Shown: piece by piece, positions 17,843 through 26,155 of the stretch
How the letters are laid out: each line of letters opens with the position of its first letter
How positions within the stretch are numbered: the stretch's first letter is position 1
NCBI GenBank assembly: GCA_002686755.1
Contig: NYYJ01000187.1
Coordinates: 1-34,378 of the forward strand
From: Verrucomicrobiales bacterium
GTDB taxonomy: Bacteria > Verrucomicrobiota > Verrucomicrobiia > Limisphaerales > UBA1096
Direction: 5' to 3'
DNA: 34,378 bases
The notes under the pieces: model-generated
Told to the model about the DNA's origin: nothing
Seen by the model: the letters and a program-made list of their open reading frames with translations, nothing else
The model's database searches: none
Program-made: the position numbers and the translations under genes

Positions 17843-18868
17843 TTAATAGGCCGCCTGGGCGCCCTTGACGGTGCGTTTCCGCATCCACGGCATCATCGAG
17901 CGGAGGCGGGTTCCCACCTTCTCGATGTTGTGCTTCTCGCCGGCCTTGAGCAGCTTGTTGTACTGCTTGTAGCCACCTTTGTATTCGCGCACCCACGCCT
18001 TGGCAAATTTGCCGTTCTGGATGTTGGTGAGTGCCTCCTTCATTCGCTTCTTCACTCCAGAATCGATGATCTTCGGGCCTACCTTCACGTCGCCCCACTT
18101 GGCCGTCTCGGAGATGGAGAAACGCATGCCGCTGATGCCGGCCTCGTTAATCAGATCGACGATCAGCTTCAACTCGTGCAGGCACTCAAAATAAGCCATC
18201 TCCGGCTGGTAGCCGGCCTCAACCAGCACCTCGTAGCCGGCTTGAATCAACGCACTGGTGCCGCCGCAAAGGACGGTCTGCTCGCCAAACAGGTCGGTCT
18301 CCGTCTCCTCCTTGAAGGTGGTCTGGATAACCCCGGCGCGTGTGCCGCCGATGCCCTTGGCCCAGGCGAGCGCGATCTTCTTCGCCTGCCGGTCGGCATT
18401 CTGCTCGATGGCGATAAGACTGGGCACCCCCCTGCCCTCGACAAACTGGCGGCGGACGATGTGGCCCGGCCCCTTGGGTGCCACGAGGATGACGTTTACA
18501 TCCTTCGGCGGCACCACGGTTTTGAAGTGGACGGCGAAGCCGTGCGAGAAGAGCAAAGTCTTGCCCTTGGCCAAGTGCGGCGCGATGTCGTTCTTGTAGA
18601 CATCCGCCTGCCGCGTGTCCGGCACGGCAACGAAGATGACGTCGGCCCGCTTCACGGCCTCGGCGTTGGTGTACACCTTGAACCCTTTGCCCCGGGCCAC
18701 CTTGGCCGACTTGCTCCCCTTGTAGAGGCCGATGATGACGTTTACGCCGCTGTCCTTGAGGTTCAGCGCGTGCGCGTGGCCCTGCGAACCAAAGCCAAGC
18801 ACGGCCATGGTTTTGCCCTTGAGGACCTTCAGGTCCGCGTCCTTGTCGTGATATACTTTTGCTGCCAT
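17843..18868 (-). CDS. ilvC: Ketol-acid reductoisomerase
   Basis: NADPH-dependent isomerisation and reduction of acetolactate or acetohydroxybutyrate, the second step of branched-chain amino acid synthesis. The 341-residue length is the short class I form. The nucleotide-binding [13 protein letters not shown] is at residues 25-37, the catalytic region [11 protein letters not shown] follows, then [13 protein letters not shown] and the metal-binding [17 protein letters not shown]. It follows ilvN at 19 bases, so the two form an operon. A palindrome copy (18566) encodes HLAKGK. Confidence 0.95.
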   Translation of the reverse strand: MAAKVYHDKDADLKVLKGKTMAVLGFGSQGHAHALNLKDSGVNVIIGLYKGSKSAKVARGKGFKVYTNAEAVKRADVIFVAVPDTRQADVYKNDIAPHLAKGKTLLFSHGFAVHFKTVVPPKDVNVILVAPKGPGHIVRRQFVEGRGVPSLIAIEQNADRQAKKIALAWAKGIGGTRAGVIQTTFKEETETDLFGEQTVLCGGTSALIQAGYEVLVEAGYQPEMAYFECLHELKLIVDLINEAGISGMRFSISETAKWGDVKVGPKIIDSGVKKRMKEALTNIQNGKFAKAWVREYKGGYKQYNKLLKAGEKHNIEKVGTRLRSMMPWMRKRTVKGAQAAY

Positions 18869-18887
18869 GATTTTGGATTAAAAAAAA

Positions 18888-19361
18888 TTATTTGCGTGGC
18901 AGGGCCACCTTGCCGGTTCGGGTAAGTTCCTGCACTCCGAAGTTCTCCATCAAGCCGAGGAATTTTTCCACCTTGCTCTCGCTGCCGGTGATCTCGATTG
19001 TGAGGCTCTCCGGCTGCACGTCCACGATCTTGGCGCGGAAAATGTCGGTCACCTGCATCACCTCGGCACGGGATTGGGAATCCACCCCCACCCGAACCAT
19101 GACCAGTTCACGATCCACATACTCGCCGTCCCGGAAGTCCTGCACCTCGACTGAGTCGACCAATTTATTCAACTGTTGGACGATCTGGTCAAGGGTCGCG
19201 TCGTCGCCACGGGTGACGATCGTCATGCGCGACATGCTCGGGTCGTGCGTTGGCGCGACGTTGAGGGAGTCGATGTTGAAACCCCTGCCGCTAAACAGCC
19301 CGGCAACGCGTGTCAGCACGCCGAACTTGTTTTGAACCAGCACTGAAATGGTGTGTCGCAT
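18888..19361 (-). CDS. ilvN: Acetolactate synthase small (regulatory) subunit
   Basis: Regulatory subunit that gives acetolactate synthase its valine feedback control. At 157 residues it has the usual size for the short form. The N-terminal ACT domain is clear: HTISVLVQNKFGVLTRVAGLF, then GRGFNIDSLNVAPTHDPSMS with the ligand loop, and the C-terminal domain ends in GVQELTRTGKVAL. The large subunit gene, usually directly upstream, is absent; the upstream neighbour is flagellar. ilvH is a synonymous name. The leader carries a tandem palindrome. Confidence 0.93.
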   Translation of the reverse strand: MRHTISVLVQNKFGVLTRVAGLFSGRGFNIDSLNVAPTHDPSMSRMTIVTRGDDATLDQIVQQLNKLVDSVEVQDFRDGEYVDRELVMVRVGVDSQSRAEVMQVTDIFRAKIVDVQPESLTIEITGSESKVEKFLGLMENFGVQELTRTGKVALPRK

Positions 19362-19373
19362 GGTTGCGTGATC

Positions 19374-19397
19374 GCTTGCCCAAGCGCTTGGCCAAGC
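19374..19397. repeat. Tandem palindrome pair in the ilvN leader
   Basis: A variant GCTTGCCCAAGC (19374-19385) is directly followed by a full GCTTGGCCAAGC (19386-19397), 12 bases before the ilvN start. Each unit can fold as a hairpin in the leader RNA, close enough to the start codon to affect translation. Confidence 0.85.
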
Positions 19398-19403
19398 GCA
19401 GGA

Positions 19404-19421
19404 AGCCCGGAAAACCGGGCG
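19404..19421. repeat. Stem-loop GCCCGG-AAAA-CCGGGC in ilvN upstream region
   Basis: A perfect six-base stem with a four-base loop between the FlgN/FliT-like gene and ilvN. The element AAAACCGGG recurs once about 30 bases further on. No T run follows, so a terminator role is not supported. Confidence 0.5.
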
Positions 19422-19479
19422 GAGAAGCTAGGCCAAGCGGAAAACCGGGTCAATCCGTTTTTCCGAAACCGGCCCCGAA

Positions 19480-19869
19480 TCAGGTGCTGGCTTCCCAGTG
19501 GACGGGGGAAAGCCGCCGGGCATAAGCGCCCTGCACGCGGCGAAGGGTCGTCCGGGTCTGCGACTGGGTTTCCGCCTCGGCCTTGAGTGCTCCCATGCGC
19601 CGGAGTAACAGCTGGTTGCTCTCTTGATTCATCGCCATGATCTCCGAGACCGCCTGTTTGACCGGCTCCGCAGCGGCATGGCATGACACCTCTCCGTCGG
19701 GAAGCGGCTCGAGTTCATCGATCCGTTGGCGGAGCAACTGCTTTTCATCCTGAACCTGCTCCACCCTGGAAAAATCGCCCTCAGTGACCGCCTGCTGCTC
19801 CACTCTGGAAAGCTCCTTTAGCTTGTCGAGCAACCCGAGTAACTGGCTTCGTTGATCCATCAGTGGCAT
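19480..19869 (-). CDS. FlgN/FliT-like flagellar export chaperone (tentative)
   Basis: A 129-residue protein, almost entirely helical and charged (LLDKLKELSRVEQQAVTEGD, EKQLLRQRIDELE), with a short C-terminal segment. Its size, coiled-coil character and position three bases after fliS fit the FlgN or FliT class of chaperones that guard filament and cap subunits before export. Sequence similarity in this class is poor, so the call rests mainly on context. The ATG at 19869 is used; a second one at 19860 is possible. Confidence 0.5.
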   Translation of the reverse strand: MPLMDQRSQLLGLLDKLKELSRVEQQAVTEGDFSRVEQVQDEKQLLRQRIDELEPLPDGEVSCHAAAEPVKQAVSEIMAMNQESNQLLLRRMGALKAEAETQSQTRTTLRRVQGAYARRLSPVHWEAST

Positions 19870-19872
19870 CGG

Positions 19873-20364
19873 CTAGCCGGAAAGGTCCAGTGTGCCGACC
19901 TCGCCGGACGGCTCGGGCTGCTGCTCAGCAGCGACGCCCTTGATTTCCCGTTGCACCATCTCGTCCCAAGCGTTGCGAATGACCATCACCCGGTCGTAAA
20001 TCTCGTCGATGGGCTCCTGTTTTTTTTCCATGTTGGCCTCCTGCAGACGGCGGTCAAAATAATCGTATAGCCCGCTCATGGTCTCCCCGAACTCGTTGGA
20101 TTTCTCCACGTCAAGGCTGGAACGCAACTCGCGGATGATGGCCTGGGCTTTCTGTAGGTTCTCGTTGATTGTCTGGTGATACTCAACGGGATCCTGGATG
20201 CTGAATCCGCCCCGGGCGTTGTTCAGGAAACGGAGGATACCGTCGTAGAGCATGAGCACCAAATCGGCTGGAGAGGAGGTATTGACCGAGGTGCTCTTGT
20301 AGGCACTCGCCTTGGCGTACGGGTTTGCCGGCTCACTACTCCCTGTTTTGGCGTAGGGGTTCAT
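19873..20364 (-). CDS. fliS: Flagellar protein FliS, flagellin chaperone
   Basis: Binds flagellin in the cytoplasm and stops it polymerising before export. The 163-residue protein contains the family core YKSTSVNTSSPADLVLMLYD followed by GILRFL, and four helices with LRSSLDVEKSNEF and GLYDYFDRRLQEAN. The N-terminus holds two copies of NPYAK (residues 2-6 and 14-18), an addition in front of the usual start, and the tail is about 20 residues longer than typical. It lies in the fliD operon. Confidence 0.88.
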   Translation of the reverse strand: MNPYAKTGSSEPANPYAKASAYKSTSVNTSSPADLVLMLYDGILRFLNNARGGFSIQDPVEYHQTINENLQKAQAIIRELRSSLDVEKSNEFGETMSGLYDYFDRRLQEANMEKKQEPIDEIYDRVMVIRNAWDEMVQREIKGVAAEQQPEPSGEVGTLDLSG

Positions 20365-20391
20365 AAAAAACAGGCGGGGTTGGCGCGGGGC

Positions 20392-20676
20392 TCAGCGGTG
20401 CTCCACCCGGCCGCTGGCGAGGCGCTTGGCAACGTAGTCCATCGCCTTGTCGGGATCGTACCCACCGGCCGCCTCCTGCCGGAGGATGGCTGCCTTGCGC
20501 GCCGCAAACTCCGACTCGACCTGCTTTTGTGCCTCCTCGGCCTTGCCGGCTCCAATGTCGAGTATGTCCTTGGCGAGCAAGCCCTTCGCCTTGGCCTGCG
20601 TTGTCCCGGCCGCCGAACGGCTCGCGTCGGCCGGCTGGGCCCGTGAGGGATGGTTTATCCTGTCTATAGCTGACAT
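20392..20676 (-). CDS. FlgM-like anti-sigma-28 candidate
   Basis: A 94-residue protein with a disordered, Ala/Ser-rich first half and a C-terminal part ARKAAILRQEAAGGYDPDKA that ends MDYVAKRL. The spacing of charged R-K, I-L, G-G-Y-D/P and the last helix resembles the sigma-binding region of FlgM (R-x-x-x-V-x-x-L-R-x-x-I-x-x-G-x-Y-x-V). Length and place in a flagellar operon agree. The match is by eye and FlgM is poorly conserved; it could instead be a lineage-specific flagellar protein. Confidence 0.4.
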   Translation of the reverse strand: MSAIDRINHPSRAQPADASRSAAGTTQAKAKGLLAKDILDIGAGKAEEAQKQVESEFAARKAAILRQEAAGGYDPDKAMDYVAKRLASGRVEHR

Positions 20677-20697
20677 GTTGATGATGCGTTTGTCCTG

Positions 20698-21513
20698 TTA
20701 TCGTCTCGAAAACAATCTTTTGAAAAAGCCTCCCTGCGCCCTCATCCTTGGGCCGGCCGTGTCGACGCCAGCGAAGGCGCCGCCGGGAGAGAGGCGGCTC
20801 ATCGTGGCGACGACCGCCTCGGCCGTGTAACGCCCAAAACGGCGCGGGGAATTGAGCAGCCCGAGTTCCGCATCCAGTTCCGGGTCGGACAAGCCGTTCT
20901 TGATGGCGTTCCGCTTGGCAGAATTGATCACTGACTTTTGCCCTGCATTGAACACGTCGTCGAGTTCCCAAACAACGCTGCCATTGTTGCTTTCCGGGCT
21001 CAGGTGCACAAGCCCCATTCTCCAGCCGATGCTCAACGGGGGATACGGTTGATACACCGTCAAGTGACTGAACAAAACGCCCTGGCAATCGTATTCGCGA
21101 GTGATTTTCTCGATGAAATCAACCGGTAGCTCGTCGATCATCCGCCAGGCGGGCCGCCCGGTCAACTGCCCCATCTTGGTCGCTGGAACATAGACCACCT
21201 CGAACAACCCCGACTTGGCGATCTCGGCCTGCATGAATTCCTGGAGCATCTGCCTCCCGGACTGGTGCTCGACGGTGTTCAATGCGGAGGTCATCGGCAA
21301 CAGGGCCACGCGACGCATGTCAGCCGGCATGACCCCGTCGGCGAGGTTGTAGTTGGCCGGCTTGTGGAACGGCCCGATGACGGTTCCCGGATTCTTGATC
21401 GAAGCCGTCCTGCATCCGCCCAAGCCGAAAGCCAACACCAGCATCATCGCCGCTTGGCCAAGCGCTTGGCTTATGCCTGCGACTCCCCGTTTCTGTCTCA
21501 ATTCCATGCTCAT
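20698..21513 (-). CDS. Flagellar-operon lipoprotein, FlgO/CsgG-like
   Basis: A 271-residue protein with a signal peptide and lipobox GLGGC (about residue 34). After it, RRVALLPMTSALNTVEHQSG and LQEFMQAEIAKSGLFEVVYV resemble the start of CsgG/FlgO-type outer-membrane lipoproteins, in which a strand-helix unit sets up a small periplasmic domain. Location between fliD and fliS suggests a role in the flagellum's passage through the outer membrane, which is inference. A palindrome copy (21452), followed by a further half copy, encodes SQALGQAAM within the signal peptide region. The start is ATG 21513, with another ATG at 21507. Confidence 0.55.
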   Translation of the reverse strand: MSMELRQKRGVAGISQALGQAAMMLVLAFGLGGCRTASIKNPGTVIGPFHKPANYNLADGVMPADMRRVALLPMTSALNTVEHQSGRQMLQEFMQAEIAKSGLFEVVYVPATKMGQLTGRPAWRMIDELPVDFIEKITREYDCQGVLFSHLTVYQPYPPLSIGWRMGLVHLSPESNNGSVVWELDDVFNAGQKSVINSAKRNAIKNGLSDPELDAELGLLNSPRRFGRYTAEAVVATMSRLSPGGAFAGVDTAGPRMRAQGGFFKRLFSRR

Positions 21514-21524
21514 TGCTGTTCGTC

Positions 21525-24377
21525 TTATCCTCCGAATCGTTTCATCAAAAACTGCATCTCCTGGTTGGTCTTGGACTGTGCCTGCTCCATCTCGACAAAG
21601 CTGCGGGTCAACTGTTCCTTGGTGTATTGCACCCGCTTCTCGAGTTCAACAATGTTCTTGTCGATGCGGTCAATCTCCTTGGTGTAATTGTCCCGGTGAT
21701 CCACGAGCGCGCCCTCCGTCCCGTAGATGTCCCCCAGCAACAGCGCGGTGTAATCCTCCATCACCTCGGCCATGCCCTCCTCCGTCTGGTAATCCGCCGT
21801 GGCACCGGCAACACCGGCCTGCGTCTCCTCCGTGGCGAAGAACTTCTCAAGATCCCCCATCTTCTCCCGGAGGATGGTGTCAAGGGTGCTCTCATCTGTC
21901 AGCGAGATCTGGTTGTCATACCCGTTGCCAGTGAACCCAAGGTCGCTCAACCGGTCTAAATTGCTGCCCGTCCCTGTGATCTCCCCCATCGTTTTCTGCC
22001 GCAGTTCCGCCGCAATCTCGCTGACCAGCCGGTCATTGGAGAGCCTCCCGGCCGTCACTTTCCCGTCGGAATCAGTCGTCACCGAGGTGTGCATCCCGAT
22101 CAGCGACTGGGTCTTGCTGATTTGACCGATGAAATCTTTGACCGCCTGTTTAACCTTGTCGGTGTCAGCAGACACGGTCACCGAGAGTGACGGAGGTCCC
22201 GCCCCGAGAATGTACTGATCACCTGTGCCGGCCCCGGTGATATCCACTGCGTTGCTCCCCGCCGTGGCGTCGGTCGAGGAGGTGTGGAGGGAGATTCGCG
22301 AGCCGGACAATGCGCGGACGTAATAGCCCGTCTTGGAAGACACCCCCCCCATTAGTGTTGCCGGCGTGTACAGTCGCACAATATCACCGGTGGCCAAACC
22401 GTGGGAGTCTCTAGTGGTGATGACGTTGTTAGAGGTATCAATGGCGTCAACTCGAACCCCCGATCCGGTGACTTCCCCCGTAACGGACAAGCCGGAAACA
22501 CCGGAACTGTCCTCCGTGATTGTGTTGGAATGACTCGTCAGGATGTCCCCACCGTTCAGCGAGTAGAGAATGTCGTTGCCCCGGCTCAGGAAGCCTTGGT
22601 CGCCTTCCTCCGTGTTCGTGACGTCACTGTCCCAATACCCGGTCAATGACGTGCTCGAGGCCCCGGCGGCGGCCGTTAGGGTGAGCTTGGCCCCGTTCGC
22701 AAAATGAAATACCTGTCCTGATTGAAACGCCTCCGAGCGGCTTACGGTCGCCTCGCCATTGGTGAGATCGTGGGACAAGGCCCCCGTGAGCGTGGTGGCC
22801 CCCGAGGCGGGATCCGCCGTCAACGTCAGGATGCCGCCGTTGGCAAACCGGATGCGATCCCCCGTCGTGAAATTCTCCGAGTTGCTACCCACTGTGATGC
22901 TCTGCACAAGATAGCCCACCTCGTCATCGGCCAGCGCTCCGCCTGAAAGCGTCCCGGTGAGCGTCGTGGCGCTGGCAGCGGCATCCGCCGACAGCGTGAA
23001 CAGCGTGCCGTTACCGAACCGGATCACGTCCCCGTTGCTCAACTCCGCGCCGAGCGAGTCCACCGTCAGCGAGGTCGCCCCGTTGGAATACCCGGACGAA
23101 TAATTAATCTGCACCGACTTCGCCGTTGTCGAGGCACTCGCGGACAGGCTGGTCGGCGAGGATATGCTGAATGTGCCTGATTTATACCCAGTCTCGTCGT
23201 TGGTCAGAGTGGCGCCGCTAAGGGTGCCGTAGAGTGTCGTTGCCCCGGAACTGGCGTTGGCACTCAAGGTTAAGATCCCGCCATTCTCAAAATACAACAC
23301 ATCCCCACTGCTTAATGACGCGCCGGTTGCATCCACAGTAACGCCGCTGGATCTATAATCCCCCGTCGCGTATCCAGCTGTGTTGTTGATGCTAACTGAC
23401 GTGCTGGCGGACTGGTTGCTACTAGCCTTGATTGGCTCAGAAACCAGTTTAGCCGCCTGCAGAAAATTGCCCTGCACATCCTCGAGGCTGATCCCGATGT
23501 CGCCTGTCGTGTTGTTGGTCAGCAGGAATCGGTCGTTCACCCCGTCATACCCGGCCACCACCCCGCCGCCGGACTGGGTGATCGACGCCAGGATCGCCCC
23601 CACCGTGTCACTGCTGGACCAGGTGACCGTTTCCCCGTTGACACGGAAACTGCCGGAGCTGCCAACCAGCGTCGTGTTGAAGTTAGCATCTGACAACGCC
23701 GAGGCCTGGCTGATGCCGCCCAGCTTGAAACTGCTGACCACCGAACTGGTGCCGTTGTTGTTCAGCCTGGACGCGACCAGGAAATTGCTCGAGTCGTTGG
23801 AGCTGCCCAGCAACACGGTCTTGCCCGAACTGGAACTGAGCGTGATTTTGTCCGTGGAGGAATTGTACGAGATCGAAAGGTCCGAGTCGGCCGTGGTGAC
23901 CTTGGTGAAAATCGTCGTCAACGTGTCATCCTTTTCCACCGTGATCACCTCATCATTGATCGTGAACGTGCCGGTGGTGATGCCCACGCCGAAACCGTTG
24001 CCGGCGAGCGCGGCGCTTGTATCCACCGACTTGCCTGCATCCGCCCCTCCCTTTTGAATCCCCGTGGTGGCTTTCTGGAACAACTCAAAATTATACGTTC
24101 CCAACGCCGCCCCTGCCGAAACTGAAGCGCTCCCGATCGATGTGTCCGAGACGGATGCATTTCGGGATTGATAAAGATCACTGTCCTTCAACACCTTTGA
24201 CTTGGACTGGAGCGATCCCAGCTCATCTTTAATTAGCCCGAGGATTCGATTTTTCTCCGAAACCTCGAGTTGCTCCCGCTGGGCGCGCCGCTGCGGAGCC
24301 CGCTCCACGTCAACCAACTGGTCCACGACCGATTTCCAGTCGAATCCCGACGCCAATCCTGACAAGGCCAATTCCAT
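21525..24377 (-). CDS. fliD: Flagellar cap protein FliD (HAP2) with extra internal repeats
   Basis: Forms the cap on the filament tip that folds incoming flagellin. The N-terminus (LALSGLASGFDWKSVVDQLV) and the C-terminal coiled region (YTKEIDRIDKNIVELEKRVQ) are typical. At 950 residues it is far longer than the common 450-700. The extra length is mostly four divergent copies of an approximately 50-residue beta unit at about 344-398, 436-490, 491-543 and 546-595, sharing GD-(V/R)-x-x-F-x-NG-x-x-x-TL(S/T)A and a following ATTL-x-G. They probably form surface domains on the cap. No CTTGGCCAAG copy occurs in this 2.85 kb gene. It heads a five-gene flagellar operon. Confidence 0.88.
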   Translation of the reverse strand: MELALSGLASGFDWKSVVDQLVDVERAPQRRAQREQLEVSEKNRILGLIKDELGSLQSKSKVLKDSDLYQSRNASVSDTSIGSASVSAGAALGTYNFELFQKATTGIQKGGADAGKSVDTSAALAGNGFGVGITTGTFTINDEVITVEKDDTLTTIFTKVTTADSDLSISYNSSTDKITLSSSSGKTVLLGSSNDSSNFLVASRLNNNGTSSVVSSFKLGGISQASALSDANFNTTLVGSSGSFRVNGETVTWSSSDTVGAILASITQSGGGVVAGYDGVNDRFLLTNNTTGDIGISLEDVQGNFLQAAKLVSEPIKASSNQSASTSVSINNTAGYATGDYRSSGVTVDATGASLSSGDVLYFENGGILTLSANASSGATTLYGTLSGATLTNDETGYKSGTFSISSPTSLSASASTTAKSVQINYSSGYSNGATSLTVDSLGAELSNGDVIRFGNGTLFTLSADAAASATTLTGTLSGGALADDEVGYLVQSITVGSNSENFTTGDRIRFANGGILTLTADPASGATTLTGALSHDLTNGEATVSRSEAFQSGQVFHFANGAKLTLTAAAGASSTSLTGYWDSDVTNTEEGDQGFLSRGNDILYSLNGGDILTSHSNTITEDSSGVSGLSVTGEVTGSGVRVDAIDTSNNVITTRDSHGLATGDIVRLYTPATLMGGVSSKTGYYVRALSGSRISLHTSSTDATAGSNAVDITGAGTGDQYILGAGPPSLSVTVSADTDKVKQAVKDFIGQISKTQSLIGMHTSVTTDSDGKVTAGRLSNDRLVSEIAAELRQKTMGEITGTGSNLDRLSDLGFTGNGYDNQISLTDESTLDTILREKMGDLEKFFATEETQAGVAGATADYQTEEGMAEVMEDYTALLLGDIYGTEGALVDHRDNYTKEIDRIDKNIVELEKRVQYTKEQLTRSFVEMEQAQSKTNQEMQFLMKRFGG

Positions 24378-24508
24378 CTTTTCCCGTTAAAACCTACAAA
24401 AAACCGGTCATCCAAAAGCAACTAATATGCCTAAATCGGGCCGTTCCACCTAAAAAAGAAGGTAACTCTTTTATTCTCATTGCCTTGGCCGCAGCTCTGG
24501 AGCCTGTA

Positions 24509-26155
24509 ATGTCGCGGCGGTTCGCTATGGAAACCGAGCAAAACAGCCCAACGAAACGCCCCACCCGCTGGTGGCCTGCTGTTGTTATCCTCATCAGCTT
24601 TTTCCTCGCCTTGATCGTCATTCGGTCCACCGGTGACGACAACCAACAATTCCAGGTGCTTTGGACGTTAAGCGCGATCCTCATCTCAACCATCCTACTT
24701 GTCTCTTGGGCATTGTTCCTCTCCCGCTTGGCCAAGCGCATCCGCTTGGTCATTTTGGGTGGCTTGGTTGGCGCGGGCGTCCTGTTCGGAACCTGTTTCC
24801 GCTTTAGCCAGTTCAGCGGCAACATGGTTCCATTATTCGAATGGCGTTGGGCCAAGCGCACCCTCCCCACGACAGAAGGCCAACCGATTGAGCCAAGCGC
24901 CGAGCCGTCGCTTGACCCATTGGCTAGGCTCTCGTTTCCGCAGTTCCTCGGGCCAAGCCGGGACTGCCACGTGCCCGGCCCCGAGTTGGCCGATGACTGG
25001 GATGCGGAACCGCCCAAGTCACTATGGCGGCAACCAATCGGCGCGGCTTGGTCTGGCTTCGCCATTGCCGGCCACCGCGCCGTCACACAGGAGCAACGCG
25101 ACGAACTCGAGGCGGTTGCGTGCTACGACATTCGCACCGGCACCCTGCTCTGGCTGCATACTTATCCTGGTCGATACAAGACCGCCATCGCCGGCGAGGG
25201 GCCGCGCGCGACTCCGACGATCCACGACGGGCGGGTCTATGCGCTCGGTGCCACCGGCACGCTTAACTGCCTTGACCTGCCCACCGGCAAGCCGGTCTGG
25301 CAGCGCATCATCCCGGCCGACGCCGGGTTGAAACTCGACGCTCCCGTAGACCAAAGCGGCCTGTCGGGCAACCGAAACAAATCGAAGGAATGGGGCTACG
25401 CCAGTTCGCCATTGATCGTGAACGGCCGCGTTGTCGTCAGCGCCGGCGGAGAGGATGGCCGCTCACTCCTCGCCTACGACACAACCACCGGCGAACCGGC
25501 ATGGACCGGGGGCGACAGCCGCGCCGGATACAGTTCCGCGCGCTTGGCCAAGCTGCACGGCGAGTCTCAGATTCTCATTTTCAACCAGAACGGCTTGGCC
25601 GCCCACGCGCCCGGCGACGGCTCGGTTCAGTGGGAATTTGAATGGGACGTCGGCTACCCGCACGTGTCAATGCCGGTCACCCTCCCGGGCAACCGAATCC
25701 TGGTCAGCCTCGGCTACGGCCAAGGCAGCAAACTGCTCCAGGTCGATGCTGATGACGGTCGTTTTTCAGCGAGTGAACTGTGGAAATCGATCCGGATGAA
25801 GGCAAAATTCACCAATCTCGTTTTTCACAACGGCCATTTTTTTGGTCTGGATGACGGGATGTTCGCATGTATCGACGCCGAACGCGGCCGCCGCAAATGG
25901 AAGGATGGCCGTTACGGGCACGGGCAAATCCTGCTTCGCGGTGGGCACATTCTCGTCATGGCGGAAAACGGCGACGTCGTCCTGCTCGAGGCCAACCCCG
26001 AACGGCACGTCGAGTTGACTCGGTTCGCCGCGCTGGACGGTAAGACGTGGAACCCTCCGGCACTCGCGAATGACTACCTGCTCGTGCGCAACCACCGCGA
26101 GGCTGCCTGCTACCGGCTCCCGTCGGCCAAGCCTGCCGAATCCGCCGCGCAATGA
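24509..26155 (+). CDS. Membrane-anchored PQQ-like beta-propeller protein
   Basis: A 548-residue protein starting at ATG 24509, six bases after GGAG; ATG 24527 is an alternative. It begins with three hydrophobic segments (about 21-40, 48-71, 79-98), then a propeller of PQQ/BamB type with repeated blades such as ACYDIRTGTLLWLHTYP, LNCLDLPTGKPVWQRI and LLAYDTTTGEPAWTGG. Propellers of this kind either bind PQQ as dehydrogenases or serve as scaffolds; the residues that would decide are not evident, so binding or scaffold roles are as likely. It overlaps the next gene by four bases (ATGA). Palindrome copies (24726, 25542) encode SRLAKRI and ARLAKLH. Confidence 0.7.
   Translation: MSRRFAMETEQNSPTKRPTRWWPAVVILISFFLALIVIRSTGDDNQQFQVLWTLSAILISTILLVSWALFLSRLAKRIRLVILGGLVGAGVLFGTCFRFSQFSGNMVPLFEWRWAKRTLPTTEGQPIEPSAEPSLDPLARLSFPQFLGPSRDCHVPGPELADDWDAEPPKSLWRQPIGAAWSGFAIAGHRAVTQEQRDELEAVACYDIRTGTLLWLHTYPGRYKTAIAGEGPRATPTIHDGRVYALGATGTLNCLDLPTGKPVWQRIIPADAGLKLDAPVDQSGLSGNRNKSKEWGYASSPLIVNGRVVVSAGGEDGRSLLAYDTTTGEPAWTGGDSRAGYSSARLAKLHGESQILIFNQNGLAAHAPGDGSVQWEFEWDVGYPHVSMPVTLPGNRILVSLGYGQGSKLLQVDADDGRFSASELWKSIRMKAKFTNLVFHNGHFFGLDDGMFACIDAERGRRKWKDGRYGHGQILLRGGHILVMAENGDVVLLEANPERHVELTRFAALDGKTWNPPALANDYLLVRNHREAACYRLPSAKPAESAAQ

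Noticed and set aside
24378-24508. Sigma-28 or sigma-54 promoter for fliD
   Set aside because: TGGAACGGCCCGATTT only partly fits the sigma-54 consensus (no GC at the -12 element), and no TAAA-N15-GCCGATAA match for sigma-28 is seen.
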